Assembly: GCA_037127315.1 (NCBI GenBank)
Contig: JBBBDQ010001270.1
Location: 3,983,501-4,047,500 of the forward strand
From: Ascarosepion bandense
Lineage: Eukaryota > Mollusca > Cephalopoda > Sepiida > Sepiidae
Direction of reading: 5' to 3'
Length of the DNA: 64,000 bases
Notes under the pieces: model-generated
Databases searched by the model: none
Told to the model about the DNA's origin: nothing
The model's input: only the letters and a program-made list of their open reading frames with translations
Translations under genes and position numbers: made by a program
Part shown: in pieces, positions 42,153 through 52,184 of the stretch
How the letters are laid out: each line of letters opens with the position of its first letter
Numbering within the stretch: the first letter of the stretch is position 1

Positions 42153-42264
42153 CATAAAGCACCTGGTATTCCCAAATGGTCACTCAACTAGGTACTGAGC
42201 AGGCCTGATATTGCTTAACTTTGGTGAGCACACTTCGTCACAATATGGAAATAAGCCGTGAAGA
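42153..42264 (-). pseudogene. 5S rRNA-like sequence, second copy
   Basis: The minus strand carries CACCAAAGTTAAGCAATATC, AGTACCTAGTTGAGTGACCA and TTTGGGAATACCAGGTGCTT, which match the middle and 3' part of 5S rRNA. The 5' third is heavily decayed (GTCTTCACGGC is still visible). The junction to the SINE head resembles that of the first copy. Confidence 0.82.
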
Positions 42265-42364
42265 CTTTAGAGAAGGCAAGAATTCATTTTCTTCCACCGC
42301 TGAGATTCGGCTCTTGCTTTGATGTGCAACTAGTCTAGGAAAATTAAAAATTTGAATTCAAAAA

Positions 42365-42689
42365 TGTTATGTTGCATGTATAGAAATATTGTGAAATAAA
42401 TACAAACGACGTAATAGTATAAAGTAGGTGTATTGCCAGGAAGAGAAGTATTTACAAAAGATGCGGTTAGTCGAATACAGAACAAGGGTTTAGTAGAACG
42501 TATTGTCATGAGACGTCAGAGTTTGACAAATAGAACACTTCCGGTCCAATACCGGAAATATCCGACTGACTTTTTCACTCGGCTAACTTCCTCGACTGAC
42601 TTCTGAGGTAACCCTCGAGGTATCATCACTACTACTTTATGTAGTGCTTAGAACAGTCCATTACTGTAGAAAAAGGTGGAGAGCGCCCA

Positions 42690-42746
<57 letters not shown>

Positions 42747-42758
42747 GAACAGACTGAA

Positions 42759-42811
<53 letters not shown>

Positions 42812-42823
42812 GAACAGACTGAA

Positions 42824-42856
<33 letters not shown>

Positions 42857-42870
42857 ATGAACAGACTGAA

Positions 42871-42923
<53 letters not shown>

Positions 42924-42935
42924 GAACAGACTGAA

Positions 42936-42968
<33 letters not shown>

Positions 42969-42977
42969 GAACAGACT

Positions 42978-43023
<46 letters not shown>

Positions 43024-43035
43024 GAACAGACTGAA

Positions 43036-43100
<65 letters not shown>

Positions 43101-43444
43101 GAACAGACTGAAATAGTGTTATGTTGCATGTATAGAATTATTGTGAAATATATACAAACGACGTAATAGTATAAAGTAGGTGTATTACCAGGAAGAGAAG
43201 TATTTACAAAAATGCGGTTCGTCGAATACAAAACAAGGGTTTAGTAGAACGTATTGTCATGAGACGTAAGAGTTTGACAAATAGAACACTTCCGGTCCAA
43301 TACCGGAAATATCCGACTGACTTGTTCACTCGGCTAACTTCCTCGACTGACTTCTGAGGTACCCCTCGAGGTTTCATCACTACTACTTTATGTAGTGCTT
43401 AGAACAGTCCATTACTGTAGAACAAAGTGGAGAGCGCCCCAACA
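42365..43444. mobile_element. LTR-like direct repeats enclosing a GATA microsatellite
   Basis: The left repeat 42365-42690 and the right repeat 43117-43444 (~327 bp) are almost identical. Both start TGTTATGTTGCATGTATAGA. The right one ends GAGCGCCCCAACA; the left one ends GAGCGCCCAA and runs directly into GATA repeats. The ends TGTTATG/CCCCAACA are LTR-like. The flanks AAAAA and AAAAC give a weak 5-bp duplication. No primer-binding site, polypurine tract or protein is seen between them, only microsatellite. A non-autonomous LTR element whose interior was replaced, or a duplication around a satellite, are both possible. Confidence 0.68.
42691..43116. repeat. (GATA)n arrays with a 16-bp spacer motif
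   Basis: Seven GATA arrays of 7 to 15 units are each separated by ATGAACAGACTGAAAT (one spacer is shorter). This gives a higher-order structure and the spurious Ser/Ile/Tyr/Leu frame on the minus strand. Confidence 0.97.
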
Positions 43445-43529
43445 AAAACGAATTGTATTTTTAAGATAAATACAGATTCTTAGGAGCTCTTAGTACCTTT
43501 TGTCTATTCACCGTCTTTTGTCTTTTTTT

Positions 43530-44300
43530 TTTAGTGATCATCGCTCTCCGCAACTTCCCATCCTTTCAAGGTCTTACTAAGTTTTCTTTTTTTACAATCA
43601 CATCTAGTCTTTTTTACATCATCTATTATAACAAATAGATTACTTACTATTTCCTGTTGTCACTTCTTCCCATTCTTTGTAGCTCTTAGTAAGTTTTGTC
43701 TTTTCACAATTAATTCTAGTATTTCTAACGTAATCTATTTTCAGAAATTCCTTAATGTTGTGGACCCAGAATAGGTCCGAAAGAAAACTCGAACTCGGGA
43801 ATTAGTGAAACATATATATTAAACAGAAAACAAATACAAGAGAGTTACACGTCAGTCTGACTACCAAGTTACTTAACTCAACTCAACTCCATTATTTACC
43901 CTTCTCCCTCACCTGAGAGAGATGTGACACAAGGTCCTCCTTAACGTGGGGAATCCGAGCGCGCACACCCAGGCACTGGTCAAACATTACCTATCCACCG
44001 CGGTGGATAGGTTCAAAATCGGTCGTAACTGGTCTTTACTTGTCTTAGGTGTGCCCAGCCCGAAGGCTAGGGCAACTTCACCCTGAGAGGCGTATTCTCC
44101 CGGTATTCATAATAATAGGAAGTTCATTATAGTCCAAAAAGGGTAGGTCTCATAACACTTACATGTGTTATTTGCTATTTCCATTTGTCCCTTCTTCTTC
44201 GATATGTAGTGTCCCTTGAAAACGTGGATAATCGTTGTTCTCCACAACTTGCCATTCTTTGTAGTTCTTATTAAGTTTGTCTTTTTCACAATAACTTCCA
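43530..44300 (+). repeat. Diverged ~130-bp tandem repeat split by a solo LTR
   Basis: Three units contain CAACTTCCCATCCTTTC / CTTCTTCCCATTCTTTG / CAACTTGCCATTCTTTG. Each is followed by a TTA(C/G)TAAGTTTT-type stretch and a CACAATNA...TCTAGT-like word, near 43552, 43668 and 44248. The solo LTR at 43756-44157 lies between the second and third. Confidence 0.7.
43756..44157. mobile_element. Solo LTR, ~402 bp
   Basis: It begins TGTTGTGGACCCAGAATAGG and ends GGTAGGTCTCATAACA, with inverted ends TGTTGTG/CATAACA. Flanks CTTAA (43751-43755) and CTTAC (44158-44162) match at four of five bases, fitting a decayed 5-bp target duplication. It interrupts a tandem repeat. Orientation is probably minus, judged by the related LTR families that start TGTTATG. 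Confidence 0.75.
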
Positions 44301-44718
44301 GTGTCTCCTAAGCTACTGAAAATAGTTGACGTAAAAGTCAGTGCATGTGGAAGCCATCTAGTTGATTCCTGTGTCGTTAAAATAACGAGTTTTCCAAAGC
44401 CTGTGATAAAGATTACTCAACTTTTTCTTTCGCTTTTTAACCAAAATATGTCGTTCATTAGGGCCAAAGAAGTTTCCGTTGGGAAAAATAGAAATCTCTC
44501 GTCCGGACATGTTTGTTTTACCCTCCAGGGGACTCCTTACCTCAACGAACCACGTGTTGGATGCAACACAATCCCATGAAGACTATGTATTTACACATAG
44601 TCTCCTGTTCAAAAAACAAAACCTCATGTGACCACAATAATATCTCTACTGTTACTTGTCCCACAAATATATATCCCCTCCTATACAAGAATATACTTAT
44701 GATTGTCTTTTGAATATA
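44301..44718. other. No gene recognised
   Basis: A 92-residue frame at 44301-44579 exists, but it resembles no family and overlaps others. I treat the segment as unassigned. Confidence 0.45.
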
Positions 44719-45030
44719 GTCAAGTGCCATACGTGATACACGTTTTGGGCGATCATGTCTCGAAAGAGACATGACTGACTGGGCAGATGATTATCCCGCA
44801 GTAGGTTACCATTACTTTCTTCGCTAGACTGGTTGCCATCCAAGGCTATAGATAACAATCTGTTCTGTTATTCAACCCATACATGAAGGGGGGAAACGGA
44901 TTAATACCTTTCCCAAGGGTATTTGTACGCAAGTGAATGCAAAGAATCCAACTGGAATTCGAACTCGGCTCCCTGATTCCTCGTTCCTAGCCGATACCCA
45001 CTTCTCCACGACACACATCCGCACATACAA
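44719..45030 (-). mobile_element. SINE family 1, full length
   Basis: On the minus strand the head is GTGTCGTGGAGAAGTGGGTA and the B-box GAGTTCGAATTCCAG. The body and the perfect 3' hairpin CATGTCTC/GAGACATG near 44752-44772 follow. The 5' flank repeats CACACATCCGCAC twice. Confidence 0.9.
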
Positions 45031-45187
45031 CACACATCCGCACGTAGTCATGGATATGTTACCGTAAAACAAACTTATAATATTCATTTATTTCGATTCA
45101 ATAAAACAGAAAATAATTCTTTCTTTCTCGTTGTGCTTATCACTACACTTGGTCCGTCCAGATCTAAAGTTTAAAGATAGATATTAT

Positions 45188-45484
45188 AGATGATTGCATT
45201 GTTGTGCAGTGGATGTCGGCTCCGAACGACAAAACGGGGAGCCGAGTTCGAATTCCAATTGAATTCCTTGCATTCACTTCCGCACAAATACCCTTGAGAA
45301 AGGTATTAATCTGTTTCTTCCCTCTAGTTATGACTGATTGGGTTCTATAGCCTTGGCTGGCAATCAGTCTACCGCAGAAAGTAATGGCAAACTACTGCGG
45401 GATAATCTTCTGCCCAGTCAGTCATGTCTCGAAATAGACATGATCGCCCAAGCGTGTATCACGTATGACATTTAACTGACTGAT
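45188..45484 (+). mobile_element. SINE family 1, full length
   Basis: Head GCATTGTTGTGCAGTGGATG, B-box GAGTTCGAATTCCAA, the full body with CTACCGCAGAAAGTAATGGC and the end GACATTTAACTGACTGA. Confidence 0.92.
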
Positions 45485-45988
45485 TATAGATGAACGCAAA
45501 AAGCGTTCCTTTTACTAACTCATCGGTGTTTTAAAATACACGCCTCGATTCTTGCTGTCCGTTATCCTAACCACTTTACATTTCGAAATGATCTAATCGG
45601 TTCCTTTCATCGCGCCATCAATCGAGTAGACAAAACGAAAATTTCTTTTTTAGCCAATAAAGTTAGTAAATGAAGAGAAAACTTTAGATTACAAAGCGAA
45701 ACTGGGATGTAGGCGTTGCTGGTGACGACGGTGGCTCGCAATCCGCAGAATCAATCAAAATGCAGACGAGACGTAACGACAAATGACCAAGTGTCAAAAT
45801 GATAACCGCGAACACTGTATAACCCTGACCTTATCAAATATCTTTCCCACGATAACAGAAAAGAAATCTATACTATAGTCGAGCCAATTTCGTAGCGTAT
45901 ATCTGTATCTACATATCGTTTAAACAACATTAGGTCGCCAGTTTGTAGTCAACATACCCAGTTTGTAGCGTCATTGGCCATTTTGTTG
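45485..45988. other. No gene recognised
   Basis: No coding or repeat family is recognised. GC content rises briefly near 45715-45760 (GGTGACGACGGTGGCTCGCA). Confidence 0.45.
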
Positions 45989-45993
45989 AAAAC

Positions 45994-46299
45994 TGTTATG
46001 GTGAAACACATTTATTCATCAGATAATGGACTGTCCCTTCTATATTAATAAGAGTTAACAGGAAGTTTTTTCGAGAAGTTCTTGGGAAATACTTAAGAGT
46101 TCTTAGAAGTTCTAGAGAGTTCTTTAGAGTTCTATTAGAGTTCAGTAGAACTACTAGGCAGTTGATATTAGTCGGCAGTTAGCCGAAAACTAAGGAGTCA
46201 GCTAACAGTAGAAGATTACCAAATTCATAACATTTTGGGTGCGTTAGGTCGATTAGCAACCGACATTATAACCTTCAGTGCGAAAACTACTCCACAACA
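45994..46299 (+). mobile_element. Solo LTR with 5-bp target duplication (family L5, copy 1)
   Basis: It begins TGTTATGGTGAAACACATTT and ends AACTACTCCACAACA. AAAAC lies on both sides (45989-45993 and 46300-46304). The interior has repeated AGTTCT words (GAAGTTCTTGG, AGAGTTCTTAGAAGTTCT). A sister copy is at 51746-52044. Confidence 0.93.
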
Positions 46300-46569
46300 A
46301 AAACGTATATGAAGCAAGATCGAATTCCCAGAAGGCTGGTTTTTTTGTTTTTTTTTTGTTGCATCTTTTGTTTGTTTTCTTTTTAATCGTTTTATCCCAA
46401 GCAAGTCCGTACCGCCACTGGTGCGTAGGGGCTACATAAGAGGAGAGTGAACGTTTACATGGGAGGAGAGCGAAGAGGAAGAGGAACCGGTTACAGGGGG
46501 TGTCAGAGAAAAGACAAAGGAGGATATGAATATTGGTGTGAAAAGACTTGTGAGAGTAGAGTGAAAAGG

Positions 46570-47006
46570 TGTTATATATCGCCGTATGACGACAAAACAA
46601 CAAACACGCATATATATAAAAATATAAAGTTATATTTTTATTAATGACGATGAACCGTGTAGCATAGGGAACAGAGAATTGAGAGAGCGCGCTTCTAATG
46701 GGTTGACGGGAGTGTAGTCTTATCTGTTGTGTCTCTCTCTTCACCGGCCGATCTCTGTTGCTCCTCTACTGGCGAATCCGTGTGTCGAGGTCTTTTTATA
46801 ATCTTCCAGAACCGGGACTTTTTCTTCCGGTTTTGCCTCGCCCACGCACGCCCACGTAATTCTCAGAGACACCTGTTCTGTTTGCCTCTGTAGTTATTTC
46901 CGCTGCTGCCGGAAATAAGGTCAAACGACATCCGTTCCTTTCAACGACCGGAAACACCCTCGCTTGCATCAGCCTTCCTCGGGTGGGGCCAGATTGTTAT
47001 ATTACA
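46570..47006 (-). mobile_element. Solo LTR in LINE 3' UTR with 4-bp target duplication
   Basis: Ends TGTTATATATCG and TTGTTATATTACA. AAGG precedes (46566-46569) and follows (47007-47010). Read on the minus strand it has a TATA box (ATTATAAAAAGACC, near 46790-46803) and a polyadenylation signal AATAAAAATA (near 46630-46640), fitting LTR transcription in that direction. LINE sequence is continuous when it is removed. Confidence 0.9.
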
Positions 47007-48242
47007 AAGGGAGAAGAATAAGATACAAGGGATGTTGGAGAAAGGAAAGGAGAAGGACAAGAGGAAGACTGGAGTCGATGGGATAAGACATGGCAATTGA
47101 CATTGCAGTAAAACTCTTGGAGATTGTAGCTATCAGGGAAGCAAATATATGGAAGGGAGTTCCACAGGTGGGAAGTGCGAGAAAGGAAGCTGATGGAGTA
47201 GAAGTGGAGACTGCATTTGGTTGTTTTAACTGTAAAAGGGTGAGGCCATGTTGCCAGTCTGGTTGCTCGAGTAACTTCTTGTAGATGGGGCACCAGGGAG
47301 CTAAGCACGTCGGAGCAGAAGCTATGAAAATATTTGTAGAAGAGACAGAGGGAAGCCACATCTCGTAGATGAAAAAGCAGCTGGAGTCAAGCCACCAGAT
47401 TCTCCTTTAGAGCCTGTCGATAACCCTGAAATGAATAGCAGGGGCGCGCGACCAGATATGACAAATATTCAATGCAATATCGCCTTTTTTATATGTGCAG
47501 GCGAGAAATACGCCCTGACTCAACACAGTGACCCAATATTTCCTAGCAGTACATTTAGCTATTGATTCAATATAATCGTTCCACTTGAGGTCAGATAAAA
47601 TAGTGAGGCCGAGGAGGCGCAGTGTATTGGTTTCGGGGAGACTAGCTAGGTCCATGGTGATGGAAGGCCGGAGAGACTGTCTATGGTGGTTAACATATAA
47701 CAGCTTTGTTTTGGAAGCATTAGAGTTTACGAGCCATTTCTTATCCCAGGCCACCACAGATTAAAGGTTCTTCTCAAGACCTGCAGCGAAGTTATCTTTG
47801 ACCGCTTTGGCAGAATTCCTACTGAGGCGGGAGTAAATGGTGATATCATCAGCGTAGATGCCTACATGGGATTTGATCAGTGAGATCATTGATGAATATC
47901 AGAAAGAGCGTCGGGCCTAAGAGCCCTAGGGCAGGCCTATATTCGTGTGATAGGATATGACCTTCATTATGCGGTTTTATAGGAAGGATTGGATCAAACC
48001 AAGCAAGCGTCCAGTGATACAATAGCCCCGTAGCTTGTGCAGAAGACCAGCATGCTAGATCCTATCAAATGCTTTGGAGATATCCTGCGCCAGCTCGAGC
48101 TTTGTCGTTTTTATCGAGGGCCTGGTATACATATTCGGTGATGGTCGTTAGCAAATTAGCAATAGACCTGGCAAAGTGGAAGCCATACTGTCTGTACGGG
48201 AATAGTTTATGGGAGGCGAGATGTTGAATTATCTCAGCTAGA

Positions 48243-48530
48243 AAGAATGGCAACAAAAAGGAAATTGATGCTGAGCATCAGGAAGAGACAACTGAAGTTC
48301 CTGGGACATGCAATGAGAAATGAGAGCCTAGAGAACCTGATACTGACTGGACAGATAGAAGGAAGGAGAGACAGAGGAAGGCAGCGGATAACATATTTGC
48401 AGGGCCTGATCAGGTGGATGACGGAACGGGGGTTGCCAGGAGCAAACATACTAAGAGCCACAAGGGATAGGGAGACGTGGAGATCCATGATCGCCTACGT
48501 CCTGAAGGGACAGGGCACATAGAAGAAGAA
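48243..48530 (+). pseudogene. RTE-type LINE C-terminal fragment, copy 5, in main LINE
   Basis: An open frame reads KRKLMLSIRKRQLKFLGHAM, RNESLENLILTGQIEGRRD, LQGLIRWMTERGLPG and WRSMIAYVLKGQGT, and ends in TAG then an AGAAGAAGAAGAA tail. This is the best-preserved RTE 3' end here. It interrupts the main LINE in the opposite orientation, and about 55 bp of LINE (compare 31378-31432) is missing at the site. Confidence 0.9.
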
Positions 48531-48899
48531 GAAGAATAGGGCGATAATTAGAGAAGTCCTTGGGTTCTCCTGAATTCTTAAATACAGGAAACACAGAAGA
48601 GAACTTCCATGAGGCAGGAAAACAAGAAGTAAAGAGGCAGTATTTATAGAGTTTAGAGTGGACAAAGGAGAGTTCGGGGACGGATTTCTTCGAGCCAATT
48701 ACGTAGATTTCGTCACCTCCCCTTGCCTTATGGGGGTCAATTTTGGAAATTACCTTAGAGAACAGGGAGGGGATTATGTAAACATCCCACAAGCCTCAGT
48801 TCTAGGAGGGAAATTGGGTGCAAATGTTCCAGACGAGTCCAGTCTGAAGTTAGAGGAGAATCTGCGAGCAAAATACTCGGCCTTGTCTGCTGTGACTGT

Positions 48900-49245
48900 G
48901 AGGATTTCGCCGGGAGATGACGGGCATCGGGCGCCTTTGTGGCGGAGAAAAAAAATGTCTAACGGCAGTGGGGGTTGCCGTCCACGGCGGGGTACAGCCT
49001 CAAACTTTCCTCCCACCGCCCACCGGTGAGATCCCGCGGCTTAAACTAGTCACGATTTACGTCGTCGAGTTTAGGCGCTGCGCGCGGGCGCATCACCCCC
49101 GGGTCGGTAACCCTTTTCTCCGAGTACGACTCGGCCGACTCTGGCGTAGCGAGAGGCCAGGGACCCGAAAGATGGCGATCCACGCCCGGTCGGGATGAAG
49201 CCAGAGGAAACTCTGGTGGAAGTCCGAAGCGCCTCTGACGTGCAA
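48900..49245 (+). pseudogene. 28S rRNA fragment inserted in LINE
   Basis: The segment is sharply GC-rich. Its end reads GGGACCCGAAAGATGG, then GAAGCCAGAGGAAACTCTGG, TGGAAGTCCGAAGCGCCTCT and GACGTGCAAATCG, which is a conserved part of large-subunit rRNA. The preceding ~250 bp (GCCGTCCACGGCGGGGTACA, CGGCCGACTCTGGCGTAGCG) fits an adjoining variable domain. It lies between two collinear parts of the LINE, with GAGGATTT at both junctions (near 48899 and 49246). This is a retrotransposed or recombined rRNA piece and not an rRNA gene. Confidence 0.85.
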
Positions 49246-50626
49246 ATCGAGGATTTGCTATTGTTCAGCATGCGTTTGCAGAATGCTAGTAGTCTTTGGA
49301 ACCAAACTTGAGAACTGCCATACGCTGCTTCATTCTCTCAGCAAATAACAGCTTAGAATCATTTAAGATCCTCTTACACTCATGAGTAACAGAAACAAAT
49401 AGGCGCCTATTATGGTTAGACGCGTGGCTCCGATTGCCAGTCTCTTCGTTGGTAGGAGTAGAAAATTCTGTTGGTAAGAGGTTCCCGGGAAGTGTGGAGT
49501 GGACACGACAGCACGATCTGAATTACCGAGGGGTCAAAGCTGCGAGGCTTGACAGGTGTCAGGGACAGAGGTGAAGCAAATATCTAGCAGAAAAGCGTCT
49601 CCTATAGGGATACTGGGGAAGCGCGTGGAGAAAGCAATCACTTGCTTAAGGGATTGAGTAATTGCAAAGTTTCTGGCATGAATGCCATCAAAACCAGTGA
49701 CAGAGATTTTCAGCCACTCTGCATAATGGACATTAAAATCACCGAACACAAATATGTTAGAGAGTGGGTGGGAGGAAGTAGGCTTATTAATATTGTCAAA
49801 GATACTGTCTAGCAGGGAGCAGTCGGGAGAAAAAGGGCAACGGTACAGAAAGATAGCTAACTGATTTTAGAAGAGAAAGACGGAGACATATAAATGAGTG
49901 GTCAGGGGATTCGAGAGATATCACCCTAACTAAAGAGAGCCGTTCACTAACGTAAACCCCCAGACCATGCATATGGACAGTGGAGTCTTTCTTTAAGAGG
50001 GGAAGATAGCCAGGAATCGAGAAGTCAGAGGAGGGGATTGAGGAGTTAAGATTAGTTTCAAAAAGCGCTTGAATGTCAGGGGACTTTTCATGGAGGAAAG
50101 ATTCCACACTGGAAAAGTTGGTACGAATACCACGGATGTTCGTGAAGGAAATGTTGAGTGGTTTAGATGATTCTGGTTTAACTGGTTTAGCTTGTTTATT
50201 GAGATGCGATTGTTCATTTTTGTGTTGTTGGTGAGGAGAGAACTCAAGTAGAAGTGGAAGACGGTAACTGACTGCGACATGTGCTGGAAGAGATCTGACG
50301 CGGACTGCAGCATAGTGTGACCTCGAGGTTGCCTACCGGAAGCGCTTGAAGGGAAACCTATCCCTGAGTGGCATGGCACTACAAGAACCTCGATATTATG
50401 CAACTGTTGATCAAAGCAGCAGTTCTTGATACGACGTAGGAGTTAGGGCTTCTAGCTTCCAGTCGGAAGCAGCAACCAAAAAACTATCCACCAGGTACCC
50501 TTACAATGAAGAGACGTTGCCACCAAGCACACACATCACACTTGCGGAAGCCCCAATAATGAGGTCTGAGGAGATGAATGACGAAACAAACAAAATTATA
50601 ATATAGGAGTACTAGATATAAACAAG

Positions 50627-50935
50627 TTGTGCGTTGTGGTGTACGATGTGCGTTGTAGTGCAGTGGATATCGGCTCGCAACGAGAAATCGGGGAGCCGCG
50701 TTCGAATTCCAGCTGAATTCCTTTCATTCACTTACGCGCAAATATCCTTGGGAAAGGTATTAATCCATCTCTTCCCCACTGTTATAGGTTAAATAGTTTG
50801 GGTTCTATAGCCTTGGCTGGCAATCAGACTACCGCAGAAAGTAATGGCAACCTACTGCAGGATAATCTTCTGTCAAGTCTCTTTCGAGACATGATCGCCC
50901 AAGCGTGTATCGCGTATGGCACTTAACTGACTGAG
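50627..50935 (+). mobile_element. SINE family 1, full length
   Basis: Head GTGCGTTGTAGTGCAGTGGA, B-box GCGTTCGAATTCCAG, the full body and the end GGCACTTAACTGACTGA. A partial duplicate of the first ~15 bases (GTGCGTTGTGGTGTACG) precedes it. Confidence 0.92.
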
Positions 50936-51060
50936 TAGAGGAAGAGAGCCAGGAATAACTTCCTAAACAGGGAACAAGGGATGCTCCTTTTCCATAGAAT
51001 TAGGAGTGTGATAGTAGTGTCCTTCTACTTGGATTTGAAAAAAAGACAGAGAGAAAAAAT
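50936..51060 (-). repeat. Element T fragment, decayed
   Basis: GAAGAGAGCCAGGAATAACT then CCTAAACAGGGAACAAGGGA and TGCTCCTTTTCCATAG match part of a T unit, without tail. Confidence 0.6.
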
Positions 51061-51375
51061 TCAAATTTACTAACTTTTAAAGTATATCACTTATAGGGAG
51101 AGAAAAGAAGGAACAGAATTTAGTCCCTAATTTTTTGACAAGTTAAACAATCTACGTGCCGATAAACGTATATTTTTGGTTAACAAAAACAACAAAGCGG
51201 AGCAAAAGATTAAAAAAAAAACGTAAAAATAATTTAATAATTCTGGAACTATTTCGAACTTTTTGTTCTCATCTTGGTTGATATACATGTTATAAAAGAC
51301 ACAACGTTTCGCCCAAGTACCCTCTGGTCATCATCATAATCCACATCAGCCAATCTATGAACACCTGATGATGAC
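51061..51375. other. Unclassified; terminal-repeat-like motif
   Basis: AACGTTTCGCCCAAGTACCC followed by TCTGGTCATCATCATAATCC, and later GAACACCTGATGATGACCAC, form an approximate inverted arrangement reminiscent of Penelope-like element ends. Nothing firmer can be said. Confidence 0.35.
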
Positions 51376-51596
51376 CACTTCATCTGTTCAATAGACATGG
51401 GTGGAGTGTGAACCGGGCGATAGTTTAGTCTATCTACACTAATTGAAAAAAAAGAAAAGAGTGAAAAGATTGGAAAAGAGAAAGCCAGAAACCACATCCT
51501 AAACAGGGAACAAGGGATGAGCCTCTTCACCTATTCAATAGACATGGGTGGAGTGTGAACCGGGCGATAGTTTAGTCTATCTACTCCAATTGTCAC
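51376..51596 (-). mobile_element. LINE-tailed tandem-repeat element T, copy 4, tail missing
   Basis: About 1.5 units: TGTTCAATAGACATGGGTGG, GTGAACCGGGCGATAGTTTA, GATTGGAAAAGAGAAAGCCA and CCTAAACAGGGAACAAGGGA on the plus strand. No LINE tail is joined to it. Confidence 0.82.
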
Positions 51597-51745
51597 AAGA
51601 TTTTGTAAATTGAAGGAAGTCAAAAGATTAGGTGTGAAAATAAGAGTCACTTTTCTGTAAGAAATACACAGGAATGGAATTTCTAGAAAATCATATTTAG
51701 GATATAGTCAATAGAGAATACACATGTAATGTTACCTGTTAAGGG

Positions 51746-52044
51746 TGTTATGGTGAAACACACTATTCCTCAGATAATGGACTCTCCCTCCTATATTAAT
51801 AAGAGTTAACAGGAAGTTAACTCGAAAAGTTCTTAGGAAGTTCATAGGAGTTCTTAGAAGTTCTAAAGAGTTCTTTAGAGTTCTACTGGAGTTCAGGCAG
51901 TTGGTATTAGTCGGCAGTTAGCTGAATACTACGGAGTCAGCTTACAGTGGAAGATTACCAAGTTCCCAGCATTTCCGTGCGTTAAGTCGATTAGCAACCG
52001 ACATGGCACGATTATAAATTTCAGTGCGAAAACTACTCCACAAC
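51746..52044 (+). mobile_element. Solo LTR with 5-bp target duplication (family L5, copy 2)
   Basis: It begins TGTTATGGTGAAACACACTA and ends AACTACTCCACAACA. AAGGG is present on both sides (51741-51745 and 52045-52049). It matches the copy at 45994-46299 throughout, including the AGTTCT repeats. Confidence 0.95.
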
Positions 52045-52184
52045 AAAGGGTTACCAGTGAAGGGAAATATCTCGGTCTTCCCTGGTGAGAAATATATATT
52101 ATTCTTACTCCCACGTGGGTTAGTAAATAAATAATATTAAGACGGGTCACCATGAAGACGATAAGGTGGAACGGAGGAATGAAA
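52045..52184. other. No gene recognised
   Basis: Short unique-looking segment between the solo LTR and the Helitron. Confidence 0.4.

Larger units (their letters stand above)
46385..50480 (-). pseudogene. Main LINE, near-full-length copy with three insertions
   Basis: Minus-strand order from 50480 to 46385: a 5' region (CHSGIGFPSSASGRQPRG), endonuclease N-terminus (SPDIQALFETNLNSSIPSSD, MHGLGVYVSERLS), FGDFNVHYAEW and linker (ICFTSVPDTCQASQL). Then RT entry (KIDPHKARGGDEIYVIGSKK, VFPVFKNSGEPKD), YRQYGFHFARSIANLLT, NSNASKTKLLYVNH, and the C-terminal SFLSRTSHLWNSLPYICFPD region. The RT palm including YADD lies in heavily shifted frames near 47820-47950. Tail TTTTTAATCGTTTTATCCC. It carries a solo LTR at 46570, an RTE fragment at 48243 and a 28S rRNA piece at 48900. 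With these removed it is ~3.1 kb. Confidence 0.9.

Noticed and set aside
42632..43231. 199-residue minus-strand frame with Leu-Ser-Ile-Tyr repeats
   Set aside because: This is the GATA microsatellite read as protein plus parts of the flanking repeats; no conserved start or family.
48658..49198. Plus-strand frames of 123 and 93 residues across a GC-rich island
   Set aside because: They cross antisense LINE and rRNA-like sequence; frames in rRNA are fortuitous.
51280..51375. Hammerhead ribozyme (ATGATGA...GGGCGAAACG on the minus strand near 51300-51340)
   Set aside because: The conserved C of CTGATGA is replaced and I could not form convincing stems I and III. A covariance-model search would decide.
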